36,211 nucleotides of DNA from assembly GCA_947482125.1 (NCBI GenBank), contig CANKIV010000004.1, positions 1 to 36,211 on the forward strand, read 5' to 3'. Source of the DNA: Alphaproteobacteria bacterium. Lineage in GTDB: Bacteria; Pseudomonadota; Alphaproteobacteria; Micropepsales; Micropepsaceae. Under the pieces are notes generated by a model that searched no databases, was not told the origin of the DNA, and saw only the letters and a list, made by a program, of their open reading frames with translations. This document shows positions 24,861-35,989 of this stretch, piece after piece. A program made the translations under genes and the position numbers. Every line of letters starts with the position of its first letter. The stretch's first letter is position 1.

Positions 24861-26708
24861 CTACTTGCGCTGATTGTTGCTGCGCCAGCGGGCGACCGTG
24901 TCTTCCAGCATGCGGCGGTCCATGTTGGGCGCCGCCCAGCGCTGGGTGAACTCGTCCTGGCTCTTGCCCGGCAGGATGGTGGCCGGCAGTTCGCTGAACT
25001 TGATGCGCATCGGCATCGGCGCGCCGCGGCCCAGCACGATGGCTTCGCGGTCGGCCAGCAGCGGCAGATATTCCAGGATGCCGAAGGTGGAGTCATGCAC
25101 ATTGGAGCGCATCACCCGCTGGTCGCTCTCGGTGGCGAGCCGCATGGCCAGGATGGTGCTGCATTGCGAGAGAATGGTGGTGTCCAGTTCCGACGGGCGC
25201 TGGGTCAGAAGCGCCAGCGAGATGCCGTATTTTCGGCCCTCCTTCGCGATGCGCGACAGCGCCTGGCGGGTGGGAAAGAAGCCCTTACGGTCGTCGGCCG
25301 GCACATAGCGGTGCGCTTCCTCGCACACCAGCAGCACCGGCAACCCGCCATTGCTCCAGACGGCAAGGTCGAAGGTCAGCCGCGCCAGCAGCAGCACCAC
25401 CACGTCCAGGATTTCCTCCGGCACGGTGGACAGTTCGATCACGGTGATGGGCCGGCCCTCGTTGGGAATGCGGAACAGGCGGGCCATAATCTCCACCATG
25501 GTGTCCTCCATGTTGGGATTGCCGAACATGAAGACATAGCGCGGATCGCTGGCCAGGGATTCGATACGCGATTTCAGGCGGCGATAGGCGAGGGTGGGGT
25601 AGGGACGTTCCAGCTTGCCCAGCTGCTCGTCGATATAGCTGATAAGGTCGGACAGGCGGAACGGCGTGGGTGAGTCCACCGTCGCGGTCGAGGTGTCGAG
25701 CGCGGCTCGCACCCTTCCTGCCGCCGCATTCGAATAGCGCTTCTTGGCATTGATGATGGCGTCGCACAGGATTTCCACCTGCGCATCATGATGGTCGTCC
25801 GGGCTGGTCAAGACCGAGCGCGGTTCCTGGAAATTCAGCAGCCAGAAAGGCAAAAGCAGGTCGCCGGCGCCGATCACTTCAGCCTGGTTGCCGAAGGCGC
25901 GGTGATATTCGCCGTGCATGTCCAGCACCAGAACATGGGCATGGGGCCGTTCCTTCAGCGCTTCGCGCAGGATGCAGGTCAGGGCGCTGGACTTGCCGCA
26001 GCCTGTGGTGCCGACAATGGCGAAATGCTTCGAGAACAGGTCGTCGGCCATCAGCCGCGCCGCCACCGATGGATCCTGATACAGGGTGCCGACATTCAGG
26101 GTGGCCATGGCCGGCTGGGCATAGACATGGGCGAGGTCCGCGCTGCCCGCCAGGAAGGCATCGTCGCCGATCGAGGGGAAATGCGCGACGCCGCGCTGGA
26201 AGCCGCCCGGCACAACCTCGCCGACCAGGATGACTTCCAGCACGGTCTTCTCGCCGCGCGCGCCGGGCTGCACCGCCATGCCGGAAATGATTCCGACCAC
26301 GGTGGCGTTCTGGGCGCTGATCTTGGCCAGCGATCCGATCTCGGCGCGGGCGGCGGGCTGTCCGGGAATGTGCGGCGACAGTTCGACCTGGGTGCTGCAT
26401 CCCGCGACGCTGACGACACGGCCGATACATTGCGCGGGTACGGACAGCGGGCGCGGCGCAGTGCGGCGTTCGGTGGCAGGCGCGGCGACTGGAACGGTGA
26501 CGGCGGGAATGGGGCGTGGCTGCGGCGGCACCGGTTGCGGCGCGGCCTGCACAGGAGATTGCACCGGCGGGCGCGCGGCGGGCGGAGCGGCTGGCGGCGG
26601 CGCGGATGGCGGTACAGATGACTGCGGCGGGGCAACAGGCGGGCGCGGCGCGCCAGGAGGCGGCGAGGGTGCGCGCACATCGGCAGTCGGTCGCCACATC
26701 TCGTTCAC
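24861..26708 (-). CDS. HerA-like ATPase (DUF87) with Pro-rich N-terminal extension
   Basis: HerA-type barrel, HFAIVGTTGCGKSSALTCILREAL, VLVLDMHGEY, LLVCEEAHRYVP, RIAKEGRKYGISLALLTQRPSELDTTILSQCSTILAMRL. Confidence 0.9.
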   Translation of the reverse strand: MNEMWRPTADVRAPSPPPGAPRPPVAPPQSSVPPSAPPPAAPPAARPPVQSPVQAAPQPVPPQPRPIPAVTVPVAAPATERRTAPRPLSVPAQCIGRVVSVAGCSTQVELSPHIPGQPAARAEIGSLAKISAQNATVVGIISGMAVQPGARGEKTVLEVILVGEVVPGGFQRGVAHFPSIGDDAFLAGSADLAHVYAQPAMATLNVGTLYQDPSVAARLMADDLFSKHFAIVGTTGCGKSSALTCILREALKERPHAHVLVLDMHGEYHRAFGNQAEVIGAGDLLLPFWLLNFQEPRSVLTSPDDHHDAQVEILCDAIINAKKRYSNAAAGRVRAALDTSTATVDSPTPFRLSDLISYIDEQLGKLERPYPTLAYRRLKSRIESLASDPRYVFMFGNPNMEDTMVEIMARLFRIPNEGRPITVIELSTVPEEILDVVVLLLARLTFDLAVWSNGGLPVLLVCEEAHRYVPADDRKGFFPTRQALSRIAKEGRKYGISLALLTQRPSELDTTILSQCSTILAMRLATESDQRVMRSNVHDSTFGILEYLPLLADREAIVLGRGAPMPMRIKFSELPATILPGKSQDEFTQRWAAPNMDRRMLEDTVARWRSNNQRK

Positions 26709-26795
26709 GCTCTACCGGCCCTGTCTGAAATGGACGGGCAGTATCGGGTGGAGCTGGTTAAGGGCGATTAAAGGAAAATGACAGGCAGGCGGCGG

Positions 26796-27440
26796 TTAGT
26801 TGACCGGTTTGCCCAGGTTAACCGCCAGATCGCTGAGATGGGCGATCAGGGTGCGGACATTGCCGTTGTTCTGGCCCAGGAACCCGACGAACTGGTCGCG
26901 CTGCTGGATCGACAACCAGATGCCTTCATAGGCCACGTCCACCACCACCGGCTTGCCCTGGTCGGTGCGAACCCGGAAGTCGACGGAGGCCGGCGGCTGG
27001 CTGCTGCCCGGATCGATCAGCTGGGTATGGACGATGAAGTCTGTGGGATTGCGCTGGGTCGAGCCGGTCACCTTCAGAATCTGGTCGGTGTATTTGGCGA
27101 AATAGGTCTGATAGGCGGCGGTGGCGTAATTCTGGAAGGCGCCCGCGAAGGCGTCGATGTCGGCCGGCGACGCGCTGTTGCGATACTGGCCCAGCGTGTA
27201 GAGGGCGATGCGGCGGGTATCCACCAGGCCCAGCAGCAGGGCCTTGAACTGGTCGCGGCGCTGGGGAACGGTGAGCTTCTTGTCCCGCAGGATTTCCAGA
27301 CCCTTCTGGATATTCTCGTTGACGAAACTCTCGGCCGGCGTGGCGGCGGCGGCGGGTTGCGCGGCCAGCGGCGCCAGCAACACGGCCAGGGCCAGGACGG
27401 CGCGGCGCAGTAGCGGCATCGAAAGGGTGGAGAGATGCAT
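26796..27440 (-). CDS. mlaC: MlaC-like periplasmic phospholipid-binding protein
   Basis: Signal peptide; ESFVNENIQKGLEILRDKKL...ALYTLGQYRNSASPADIDAFAGAFQNYATAAYQTYFAKYTDQ, VVDVAYEGIWLSIQQRDQFVGFLGQN. Confidence 0.85.
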   Translation of the reverse strand: MHLSTLSMPLLRRAVLALAVLLAPLAAQPAAAATPAESFVNENIQKGLEILRDKKLTVPQRRDQFKALLLGLVDTRRIALYTLGQYRNSASPADIDAFAGAFQNYATAAYQTYFAKYTDQILKVTGSTQRNPTDFIVHTQLIDPGSSQPPASVDFRVRTDQGKPVVVDVAYEGIWLSIQQRDQFVGFLGQNNGNVRTLIAHLSDLAVNLGKPVN

Positions 27441-27558
27441 GGGGAATCCTGATTTTTCGCGATGTTGCTGTGTTGCTATGGCAAGTTCAAGGCAGGAAAT
27501 GGCTTATTATACTGGCTTTTAACAGGCTTTTGTATGGTTCCGGCGCCCCTTCGGTTCA

Positions 27559-28299
27559 TCAGAAATCGGGCAAACCCTGCGGATCGGGTTTCCTGCCATT
27601 GCGAATCTGTTCCTCCCGGTACTGGCGGTAGAAGGAGCGCAGGGAGGCGTAGTAATCGATCGATGTGCGCTGGATATCGCGCACGGTCTGATAGGTCTGG
27701 GACCGCAGATCCAGGATGGTGAAATAGCCCCGTCCGGCGGCCCACCAGATATGCTGCTTCATCGGTATCAGATTGGTGGGATCGATCGCCCAGTCGGTGG
27801 CCAGCCCCACCGCATCGCGCGGATTGCTGGGTCCGAAGAAGGGCAGCATCAGGAAAGGCCCTTCCTTGAAGCCATGCACCGACAGGGTCTGGCCCATGTC
27901 TTCGCGATGTGGCGGCATCCCCAGCGTGACCGCGGGATCGAAGAAACCGCCCAATCCGAAGGTCGAATTGATCACGATGCGGCCCAGCGCGTGGGCGGCC
28001 CTGGTGGTTTCGCCCTGCAGCACGTCATTCACGAAGATGACGGGAAGCGACAGATGGCCCAGGAAATTGTGCACCCCGCGCCGTCCATTTTCAGGCACCA
28101 GGATGAAATAGAGACCCACGGTGGGGATCACGAAATAGCGGTCGACCTTGCCGTTTAAGCGCAGGGTTTCCCGGTTGGTCGCCTCATAGGGATCGTTGGC
28201 CGCCAGCGCTTCGGGGCTGGGCGGGACCCCGGTGGCGCAGGCCGCCAGGACCTGGCAAAGCGCCAGAGCGCATAGCCCCAATACCAATCCGCGGCGCAT
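27559..28299 (-). CDS. mlaA: MlaA/VacJ lipoprotein
   Basis: Lipobox LAACATG; NDPYEATNRETLRLNGKVD, INSTFGLGGFFDPA, EDMGQTLSVHGFKEGPFLMLPFFGPSNPRDAVG. Confidence 0.93.
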   Translation of the reverse strand: MRRGLVLGLCALALCQVLAACATGVPPSPEALAANDPYEATNRETLRLNGKVDRYFVIPTVGLYFILVPENGRRGVHNFLGHLSLPVIFVNDVLQGETTRAAHALGRIVINSTFGLGGFFDPAVTLGMPPHREDMGQTLSVHGFKEGPFLMLPFFGPSNPRDAVGLATDWAIDPTNLIPMKQHIWWAAGRGYFTILDLRSQTYQTVRDIQRTSIDYYASLRSFYRQYREEQIRNGRKPDPQGLPDF

Positions 28300-28383
28300 T
28301 TTCGATCAAAACCCCGATTTTCTCGGGTTTTGCCGGTTTTGCGCTGCGGAATCCAGACCCCTTGCAGCCGCAGGGGGCTCGCG

Positions 28384-28405
28384 CATATAAAGATATGTTT
28401 ATATG
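28384..28405. promoter_or_regulatory. AT-rich inverted repeat, likely operator of the ArsR-methyltransferase/metF/metH operon
   Basis: CATATAAA-gatatg-TTTATATG, perfect 8-bp arms, 13 bp before the start codon in otherwise GC-rich DNA. Confidence 0.65.
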
Positions 28406-28417
28406 TAGGCGAGACAC

Positions 28418-29386
28418 TTGGACAGGCTGGTTTCCATGCTGCGTGCCGCGGGCGACCCCACCAGGTTGCGCCTGCTGCTTTTGCTGCGCCAGGCCGAACT
28501 GACCGTCAGCGAACTGATCGAGATCGTCGGCCAGTCGCAGCCGCGCGTCTCCCGCCATCTCAAGCTTTTGGGCGAAGCCGGCCTGGTCGAGCGCTTCAAG
28601 GAAGGCAGCTGGGTGTTCTGCCGCGCCGCCGACCGGGGCACCGGCGCCGAACTGGGCGCGGTCATCGCCGCATTGGCCGATTCCCAATCGCAGGAAGCCG
28701 ACAAGGCGCGGCTGGAGCATGTGCGCAAGGGGCGCGCCGCCGCCGCCGCCGCCTATTTCAAATCCAATGCCGCCGAATGGGAGCGCATCCGCGCCCTGCA
28801 CGCGCCGGAGAAAGATGTAGAGACGGCGATCGCGCGCCATCTCACCTCGGGCAAGATCGAAAGCTTCCTGGATGCCGGCACCGGCACCGGGCGGATGCTG
28901 GAACTGATCGCCCCCCATGCGGCGCGCGCCATCGGCATCGATGTCAGCCCCGACATGCTGGCCATCGCCCGCGACCGGCTGCTGCGCGAAAACATCCAGA
29001 ACGCCCAGGTGCGTCTGGGCGACACCTATCGCCTCCCATTTCCGAATGGCGCGGCGGGCAGCGGTTTCGATGTCGTGCTGTTCCACCAGGTGCTGCATTA
29101 CCTGGACGATCCGGGTACCGCCGTGGCGGAAGCCGCCCGCGTCATGGCGCCAGGCGGCAAGCTCCTGATCGCCGATTTCGCGCCCCACCGCGAGGAATTC
29201 CTGCGCGATGAATTCGCCCATCGCCGGCTGGGTTTTTCCGACCGGGAAGTGGAAGGCTGGTTCGCCGCCGCCGGGCTTTCGGGTGCGGGCATCGAGACCA
29301 TCGCGCCCAAAAGCGAAGGCGAAAAACTCACCGTCAAACTCTGGCTCGCGTTCGCAAAAGCCAAAAGCAAAAAAGAAGCCGCATGA
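28418..29386 (+). CDS. ArsR-family regulator fused to a SAM-dependent methyltransferase
   Basis: ArsR wHTH RLVSMLRAAGDPTRLRLLLLLRQAELTVSELIEIVGQSQPRVSRHLKLLGEAGLVERFKEGSWVFCR; methyltransferase FLDAGTGTGRMLELIAPHAARAIGIDVSPDMLAIAR...VLFHQVLHYLDDP. TTG start (ATG alternative at 28436). Confidence 0.92.
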   Translation: MDRLVSMLRAAGDPTRLRLLLLLRQAELTVSELIEIVGQSQPRVSRHLKLLGEAGLVERFKEGSWVFCRAADRGTGAELGAVIAALADSQSQEADKARLEHVRKGRAAAAAAYFKSNAAEWERIRALHAPEKDVETAIARHLTSGKIESFLDAGTGTGRMLELIAPHAARAIGIDVSPDMLAIARDRLLRENIQNAQVRLGDTYRLPFPNGAAGSGFDVVLFHQVLHYLDDPGTAVAEAARVMAPGGKLLIADFAPHREEFLRDEFAHRRLGFSDREVEGWFAAAGLSGAGIETIAPKSEGEKLTVKLWLAFAKAKSKKEAA

Positions 29387-30267
29387 GCCTGGAAAAGCTG
29401 ATCACCGACCCGAGTCCCTTGCAGGTCTCGTTTGAATTCTCGCCCCCCAAGACCGACGAGGCGGAAGCTGCCCTGTGGACCGCGATAAGGCGGCTGGAGC
29501 CGCTGCAGCCGTCTTTCGTCTCGGTGACGTACGGGGCGGGCGGTTCCACCCGCGAACGCACCCATGCCACCGTCAAGCGCATCGTGGAAGAAACCAGCCT
29601 GAAGCCGGCGGCGCATCTGACCTGTGTGGGCGCTTCCAAGGGCGAGACGGACGACATCCTGCGCGCCTACTGGGATGCCGGCATCCGCCATATCGTGGCG
29701 TTGCGCGGTGACATGCCGAACATGAACGGGCCGTATCAGCCGCACGCGCAAGGCTATCGCTCGACGCCCGAACTGATCGCGGGCATCAGGAAGATCGGAA
29801 ATTTCGAAGTCAGCGTCTCCTTCTATCCCGAGCGCCATCCGGATTCGCCCAGCCATGGCCACGACATCGAACTGCTGAAGGCCAAGATGGATGCAGGCGC
29901 CAGCCGCGCGCTGGGGCAGTTCTGTTTCGACAACGCTCTGACGGCGCGGTTCCGCGATGACGCGGCCAAGGCGGGTATCACCATCCCGGTCGTGCCGGGC
30001 GTGATGCCCACCACCAATTTCAACGGCATCGCCCGCATGGCGGGCAAGGCCGGCGCCTCGATCCCCGCCTGGCTGGCCAAGGCCTATGAAGGCCTGGACG
30101 AGGATGTGGAGACCCGCCGCATCGTCGCCGCCGCCGTGCTGGCCGACCAAGTGCAGCAGTTGCGCAGCCTCGGCTTCAGCCAGTTCCACTTCTACACCCT
30201 CAACCAGGCCAACCTGACTTACGCGGCCTGCCGCATTCTCGGCCTACGTCCCAAGGAATTGTCATGA
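29383..30267 (+). CDS. metF: 5,10-methylenetetrahydrofolate reductase
   Basis: [84 protein letters not shown]. Confidence 0.95.
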   Translation: MSLEKLITDPSPLQVSFEFSPPKTDEAEAALWTAIRRLEPLQPSFVSVTYGAGGSTRERTHATVKRIVEETSLKPAAHLTCVGASKGETDDILRAYWDAGIRHIVALRGDMPNMNGPYQPHAQGYRSTPELIAGIRKIGNFEVSVSFYPERHPDSPSHGHDIELLKAKMDAGASRALGQFCFDNALTARFRDDAAKAGITIPVVPGVMPTTNFNGIARMAGKAGASIPAWLAKAYEGLDEDVETRRIVAAAVLADQVQQLRSLGFSQFHFYTLNQANLTYAACRILGLRPKELS

Positions 30268-33200
30268 GCTTTACACGCGACGCCCGCATTGCCTGGATGA
30301 AGGAAGAGGCGAAGAAGCGCCTGCTTCTGCTCGATGGTTCCTGGGGCGTGATGATCCAGGGCTTCAAGCTGGGCGAGGAGGATTTCCGCGGAAGCCGCTT
30401 CGGCAATCATCCCTCCGAGCTGAAGGGCAACAACGATCTTCTCACTTTGACCAAGCCCTCGATCATCCAGGATATCGGCCGCCAGTATCTGGATGCCGGT
30501 GTGGATTTCATCGAGACCAACACCTTCAACTCCAACTTCAGCAGCCAGGAAGATTACGGGCTGGGCCATCTGGTCGGGGAGTTGAACGAGGCCGGCGCCA
30601 GGCTGGCGCGCGAGCTGTGCGATGAATTCTCGACCTCGGACCGTCCGCGCTTGGTCGCCGGCGTGCTGGGCCCGGCCAACCGCACCGCCACCATCTCGCC
30701 CGACGTCAACGACCCCGCCTTCCGCAACATCACCTTTGACCAGCTGCGCGAAACCTATCGCGACGGCACCCGCGGCCTGATCAAGGGCGGCGCCGACGTC
30801 ATCATGATCGAGACCGTCTTCGACACCCTGAACTGCAAGGCGGCGATTTACGCGATCGAAGAAGTCTATGAAGAGATGGGCCTGCGCCTGCCGGTCTGGA
30901 TTTCCGGCACCATCACCGACCTGTCGGGTCGCACCCTGACCGGCCAGACGCCGGAGGCCTTCTGGCATTCGGTGCGTCATGCCGATCCCTTCGCCATCGG
31001 CCTGAACTGCGCCCTGGGCGCCAAGGAACTGCGCCCCTATATCGCCGACCTTGCTGCGGCCTGTGACACGCTGGTGTCGGCGCATCCCAATGCCGGCCTG
31101 CCCAATGAATTCGGCGGCTATGACGAGTCGCCGCAGCAGATGGCCGAGATGATCGGCGAATTCGCCCGTTCCGGCCTGGTCAATATCGTGGGCGGCTGCT
31201 GCGGCACCAAGCCCGATCACATCGCCGCCTTCGGTGCGGCCATCAAGGGCGTGACCCCGCGCGCCATTCCGGGCAAGCCCAAATACATGCGCCTGTCGGG
31301 GCTGGAGCCTTTCACCCTGACGCCGGACCTGAACTTCATCAATGTCGGCGAGCGCACCAACATCACCGGCTCGGCCCGCTTCCGCAAGCTGATCGTCGCC
31401 GGCGATTACGAAACCGCGCTGGAGGTGGCCCGCCAGCAGGTGGAAAGTGGCGCCCAGGTCATCGACATCAACATGGACGAGGGCATGATCGATGGCGAGG
31501 TGGCGATGACCCGCTTCGTCAACATGATGGCGGGCGAGCCAGACATCTCCCGCGTGCCGCTGATGATCGACAGTTCCAAGTGGAAGGTGATCCGGGCCGG
31601 CCTGAAATGCTGCCAGGGCAAGGTCATCGTCAATTCGATCAGCCTCAAGGAAGGCGAGGCTCAGTTCCTTGAGCAGGCCAGGGAAGTACGCCGCTTCGGC
31701 GCCGCCGTGGTGGTAATGGCGTTCGACGAAGTCGGCCAGGCCGACACCAAGGAACGCAAGATCGAGATCTGCAAGCGCGCCTATGACATTCTGGTGAACC
31801 AGGTCGGCTTCCCGCCGGAAGACATCATCTTCGATCCCAACATCTTCGCCGTCGCCACGGGCCTCGAAGAGCATAACGAATATGGCAAGGCCTTCATCGA
31901 GGCGACCGAGATCATCCGCGCCCAGAATCCGCACGCCCACATTTCAGGCGGCGTCTCCAACTTCTCCTTCTCCTTCCGGGGCAACGAGAAGGTGCGCGAG
32001 GCCATGCACTCGGTGTTCCTGTTCCACGCCATCAAGGCGGGCATGGACATGGGCATCGTCAATGCCGGACAGCTCACGGTCTATCAGGACATTCCCACGC
32101 CCTTGCGCGAGGGCATCGAGGATGTGCTGTTCAACCGCCGCCAGGACGCCACCGAGCGGCTGCTGGACCTGGCACAGCAGTACAAGGGCGACGGCTCCGT
32201 CGCCGCGGTGGAAGATGCCGCATGGCGCAGCCTGCCGGTGAATGAGCGCATTTCCCACGCCATGGTGCAGGGCATCGATGCCTTCATCGTCGAGGACACC
32301 GAGGAAGCCCGTGCGGCCGCGACCCGTCCGCTGGACGTGATCGAAGGCCCGCTGATGTCGGGCATGAATGTGGTGGGCGACCTGTTCGGCTCGGGCAAGA
32401 TGTTCCTGCCCCAGGTGGTGAAATCCGCCCGCGTGATGAAGAAGGCGGTGGCTTACCTTTTGCCCTTCATGGATGCCGACAAGAGCCAGGTGAAGGAACC
32501 GGCGGGCAAGATCATCATGGCCACGGTCAAGGGCGACGTGCACGACATCGGCAAGAACATTGTCGGCGTGGTCCTGCAGTGCAACGGCTATGAAGTGGTG
32601 GATCTGGGCGTGATGACGCCCACGCAAAAGATCCTCGACGCCGCCAGGGAGCACAAGGCCAACATCATCGGCCTGTCCGGCCTGATCACCCCGTCGCTGG
32701 ACGAGATGGTGACGGTGGCCAGCGAGATGGAACGTCAGGGCTTCGACATCCCGCTGATGATCGGCGGCGCCACCACGTCCAAGGTTCATACGGCGGTGAA
32801 GATCGATCCCTCCTATCGCCGCGGCCAGACCGTCTATGTCACCGACGCCAGCCGCGCCGTGGGCGTGGCTTCCAGCCTGCTGCACAAGGATACCGGCGCC
32901 AGCTATGCCGCGGAAATCCGCGCCGAATATGAAAAGATGGCCACCGCCCATGCCAACAAGCAGGTCAGCGGCAAACGGCTGACCATCGCCCAGGCGCGCG
33001 CCAACCGGGCCGAGCCGGATTTCGCCACCTACAAGCCGCCGCAGCCCGGTTTCTTCGGCACGCGGAAATACACCAACTACGATCTGGCGGAGCTGGCCCA
33101 GTACATCGACTGGACGCCCTTCTTCCAGACCTGGGAACTGGCCGGCCCCTATCCCGCCATTCTCACCGACGACAAGGTCGGCAAGGCGGCCAGCGAACTC

Positions 33201-33977
33201 TTCGCCGATGCCCAGAAAATGCTGGCGAAAATCATCGAAGGCAAATGGCTGCAGGCCAGCGGCGTGATCGGCTTCTGGCCCGCCAACCGCTCGCCCGACA
33301 ATGAAGACGATATCGTCGTCTATGGTGACAAGGCGCGCAAATTCCCCATCCACACGCTGCACACCCTGCGCCAGCAGATGGCGCGCGAGCCGGGCCGCGC
33401 CAACCTGGCGCTGTCCGACTTCATCGCGCCGGTAGGTGTCGAGGACTTTATCGGCGGCTTTGTGGTGACGGCGGGCCTGGGCGAAGACAAGCACATCAAG
33501 AAGTTCGAGGCGGCCAAGGACGACTATTCGGCGATTCTGTTGCGCGCTTTGGCCGACCGGCTGGCGGAAGCCTTTGCCGAACGCATGCACCAGCTGGTGC
33601 GCCAGAATTACTGGGGCTATGCGGCGGACGAGACGCTGACCAATGAGCAGCTGATCAAAGAAGCCTATCAGGGCATCCGTCCGGCGCCGGGCTATCCCGC
33701 CCAGCCCGAGCACAGCGAAAAGGCCACCTTGTTCAAGCTGCTGGACGCGGAAGACAAGATCGGCGTCAAGCTGACCGAAAGCTATGCCATGTGGCCGGGC
33801 TCATCGGTGTCGGGCTTCTATTATGCCCATCCTGAAAGCCGCTATTTCGGGGTCGGCAAGATCGAGCGTGACCAGGTGGAAGACTATGCCCGCCGCAAGG
33901 GCTGGGACATGGCCACCGCTGAACGCTGGCTGGCGCCGTTGCTGGGCTACAATCCCCGCGCGGTGGACGCGGCCTAG
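30264..33977 (+). CDS. metH: Cobalamin-dependent methionine synthase, full length
   Basis: Hcy domain with [14 protein letters not shown], pterin domain [19 protein letters not shown]12 motif [12 protein letters not shown], activation domain [28 protein letters not shown]. Confidence 0.97.
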   Translation: MSFTRDARIAWMKEEAKKRLLLLDGSWGVMIQGFKLGEEDFRGSRFGNHPSELKGNNDLLTLTKPSIIQDIGRQYLDAGVDFIETNTFNSNFSSQEDYGLGHLVGELNEAGARLARELCDEFSTSDRPRLVAGVLGPANRTATISPDVNDPAFRNITFDQLRETYRDGTRGLIKGGADVIMIETVFDTLNCKAAIYAIEEVYEEMGLRLPVWISGTITDLSGRTLTGQTPEAFWHSVRHADPFAIGLNCALGAKELRPYIADLAAACDTLVSAHPNAGLPNEFGGYDESPQQMAEMIGEFARSGLVNIVGGCCGTKPDHIAAFGAAIKGVTPRAIPGKPKYMRLSGLEPFTLTPDLNFINVGERTNITGSARFRKLIVAGDYETALEVARQQVESGAQVIDINMDEGMIDGEVAMTRFVNMMAGEPDISRVPLMIDSSKWKVIRAGLKCCQGKVIVNSISLKEGEAQFLEQAREVRRFGAAVVVMAFDEVGQADTKERKIEICKRAYDILVNQVGFPPEDIIFDPNIFAVATGLEEHNEYGKAFIEATEIIRAQNPHAHISGGVSNFSFSFRGNEKVREAMHSVFLFHAIKAGMDMGIVNAGQLTVYQDIPTPLREGIEDVLFNRRQDATERLLDLAQQYKGDGSVAAVEDAAWRSLPVNERISHAMVQGIDAFIVEDTEEARAAATRPLDVIEGPLMSGMNVVGDLFGSGKMFLPQVVKSARVMKKAVAYLLPFMDADKSQVKEPAGKIIMATVKGDVHDIGKNIVGVVLQCNGYEVVDLGVMTPTQKILDAAREHKANIIGLSGLITPSLDEMVTVASEMERQGFDIPLMIGGATTSKVHTAVKIDPSYRRGQTVYVTDASRAVGVASSLLHKDTGASYAAEIRAEYEKMATAHANKQVSGKRLTIAQARANRAEPDFATYKPPQPGFFGTRKYTNYDLAELAQYIDWTPFFQTWELAGPYPAILTDDKVGKAASELFADAQKMLAKIIEGKWLQASGVIGFWPANRSPDNEDDIVVYGDKARKFPIHTLHTLRQQMAREPGRANLALSDFIAPVGVEDFIGGFVVTAGLGEDKHIKKFEAAKDDYSAILLRALADRLAEAFAERMHQLVRQNYWGYAADETLTNEQLIKEAYQGIRPAPGYPAQPEHSEKATLFKLLDAEDKIGVKLTESYAMWPGSSVSGFYYAHPESRYFGVGKIERDQVEDYARRKGWDMATAERWLAPLLGYNPRAVDAA

Positions 33978-34616
33978 GTGAAACCCGTCCGCGTGATCGC
34001 AGTGCTGGGGATCGCGGCGGGCATCTTGCTGGCGCTGGTCTATCGCAGTGCGATCGATCCGGTGGCGATCCGTGACGCCATCGCCGCCAATCCCCTTGCG
34101 CCGATCCTCTTCATCGCGCTTCAGGTCGCGGCCAGCCTGTTGTTCGTGCCGCGCCTCGTGCTGGGCATTGCCGCGGGGCTGGTGTTCGGATTCGTCTGGG
34201 GCACGATCTGGGCGCTTGCCGGCGCGATGGCGGGCGCGGCGGCGGGCTTCGCGCTGGTGCGCTGGCTGGGCGCGACGGGTCTGCTCGACACATCGCCCGG
34301 CATCGGACGTCTTGTGAAGCGGGCGGAAACCGGCGGGTGGCGCGCCGTGGCGATCCTGCGGCTGATGCCACTGCCGCACAGTCTGCTGAACACCCTGCTG
34401 GCCATGACCAACCTGTCCTGGCGCGACTATCTGCTGGGTTCCTTCGCCGGCATGCTGCCCATGACCCTGGCGCAGGTCGATATCGGCGCCTCGGGTGTTG
34501 CGCTGCTGCAGGGCGAGCAATGGCTGCTGGCCTGCCTGACCCTGGCGGCGGGAATTGCCGCCACGTTTCTTCTGGGGCGCTGGGGTTCGCAATCGCCCCC
34601 CGCCAAGTTAGATTGA
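33978..34616 (+). CDS. TVP38/TMEM64 (VTT domain) membrane protein
   Basis: LFVPRLVLGIAAGLVFGFVWGTIWALAGAMAGAAAGFALVRWLG...AVAILRLMPLPHSLLNTLLAMTNLSWRDYLLGSFAGMLP; GTG start. Confidence 0.85.
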   Translation: MKPVRVIAVLGIAAGILLALVYRSAIDPVAIRDAIAANPLAPILFIALQVAASLLFVPRLVLGIAAGLVFGFVWGTIWALAGAMAGAAAGFALVRWLGATGLLDTSPGIGRLVKRAETGGWRAVAILRLMPLPHSLLNTLLAMTNLSWRDYLLGSFAGMLPMTLAQVDIGASGVALLQGEQWLLACLTLAAGIAATFLLGRWGSQSPPAKLD

Positions 34617-34620
34617 GCGC

Positions 34621-35325
34621 ATGTCAGTCTGGGGCAAAGTTGGTGGAGCCGCCGCCGGCCTGTTCGTCGGCGGCCCCGTGGGGGCGCTGGTCGGCGCGGT
34701 GGCGGGACATTTCATCCTCGACCGCGAAGCCGATCCCGGCGTCACCTTCACCATCGCGGTGGTGGCGCTGGCCGGCAAGATGGCGCGCGCCGACGGCGTG
34801 GTCACCGAGACCGAGTTCGATGTTTTCCTGCGCGTCTTCAGCGTGCCGCCGCAGGAAGAAGCCAATGTGCGGCGCATCTTCAACATGGCCCGCCAGGACA
34901 TTGCCGGCTTCGAACATTATGCGCAGCAGATCGCCCGGCTGTTCGTCGGCAATCCCGCCGTGCTGGAAGACGTGCTGGACGGGTTGTTCGAGATCGCCAA
35001 GGCCGATGGCGTGCTGCACCCGTCCGAGGCGCAGTTCCTGGAACGGGTGGCGGAGATTTTCGGCTTCGCCCCCAACGAATTCCGCCGCATCCGCGCCAGC
35101 CATTTCGCGCCCGAGCTGACCGATCCCTATGTGATCCTGGGCGTCTCCTATTCGGCGGATGAGGACGAACTGAAGCAGACCTATCGCAAGCTGGTGCGCG
35201 AAAACCATCCCGACAGCCTGATGGCGCGCGGCGTGCCGGCCGAATTCATCAGGCTGGCGAACGACAAGCTGGCGGCGATCAACAACGCCTATGACAAGAT
35301 TCGCACCGAGCGGGGCTTGCCATGA
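34621..35325 (+). CDS. djlA: DjlA-like TerB/J-domain protein
   Basis: Gly-rich N-terminal TM segment, TerB-like helices (KMARADGVVTETE, EIAKADGVLHPSE), J domain DPYVILGVSYSADEDELKQTYRKLVRENHPD. Confidence 0.9.
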   Translation: MSVWGKVGGAAAGLFVGGPVGALVGAVAGHFILDREADPGVTFTIAVVALAGKMARADGVVTETEFDVFLRVFSVPPQEEANVRRIFNMARQDIAGFEHYAQQIARLFVGNPAVLEDVLDGLFEIAKADGVLHPSEAQFLERVAEIFGFAPNEFRRIRASHFAPELTDPYVILGVSYSADEDELKQTYRKLVRENHPDSLMARGVPAEFIRLANDKLAAINNAYDKIRTERGLP

Positions 35326-35981
35326 TCGAGCGCCCGTCACCCAACCACGACGACCGGGGCGGTGCGCCCATCGACATGCTGGTGCTGCATTATACCGGCA
35401 TGACCAGCGGGGCGGCGGCGCTGGAACGGTTGTGTGATGTCGAGGCCAAGGTCTCGGCCCATTACACCATCGACGAAGACGGCACGGTGTACCGCCACGT
35501 GCCCGAAGACCGCCGCGCCTGGCATGCCGGCGTCTCGCACTGGGCCGGCATCAGCAACGTGAATGCGCGCTCCATCGGCATCGAGCTGGTCAATCCCGGC
35601 CACGAATATGGCTATCGCGCCTTTCCCGATGTTCAGGTCGCATCGCTGATCCGCCTGTCGCAAGGCATCGTCATGCGCCATCCCATCGCCACCTCGCAGG
35701 TGCTGGCGCACAGCGATGTCGCCCCGGCGCGCAAGGAAGATCCGGGCGAACTGTTCCCCTGGGAAAAACTGGCGGCGGCGGGCATCGGGCTGTGGCCGCA
35801 AGGCAGCGCCGGTGAGGTCGGGCCCGAAGGTCTGGTCCGCTACGGCTATGATCCCGATGCACCGCAGGACAAGGTGATCACCGCCTTCCAGCGCCATTTC
35901 CGCCCCACCAGACTGGACGGGAAATGGGATGCGGAATGCGCAGCATTGCTCGCTTCCCTGATCCGGCAGGCCGGCGTATAA
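35322..35981 (+). CDS. N-acetylmuramoyl-L-alanine amidase (Amidase_2 / AmpD-AmiD family)
   Basis: IDMLVLHYTGMTSGAAALERLCD...VSAHYTIDEDGTVYRHVPEDRRAWHAGVSHW...SIGIELVNPGHEYGYRAFPDVQ...VLAHSDVAPARKEDPGELFPW. Confidence 0.93.
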   Translation: MIERPSPNHDDRGGAPIDMLVLHYTGMTSGAAALERLCDVEAKVSAHYTIDEDGTVYRHVPEDRRAWHAGVSHWAGISNVNARSIGIELVNPGHEYGYRAFPDVQVASLIRLSQGIVMRHPIATSQVLAHSDVAPARKEDPGELFPWEKLAAAGIGLWPQGSAGEVGPEGLVRYGYDPDAPQDKVITAFQRHFRPTRLDGKWDAECAALLASLIRQAGV

Positions 35982-35989
35982 GCCACCCG

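Noticed and set aside
24861-26708. HerA-based anti-phage system
   Set aside because: No adjacent Sir2, DUF4297, NurA or other effector; neighbours are housekeeping genes.
28300-28417. Cobalamin or SAM riboswitch before the metF-metH operon
   Set aside because: The intergenic space is only 118 nt, I see no B12-box-like sequence, and the inverted repeat plus ArsR fusion gives a simpler regulatory explanation.
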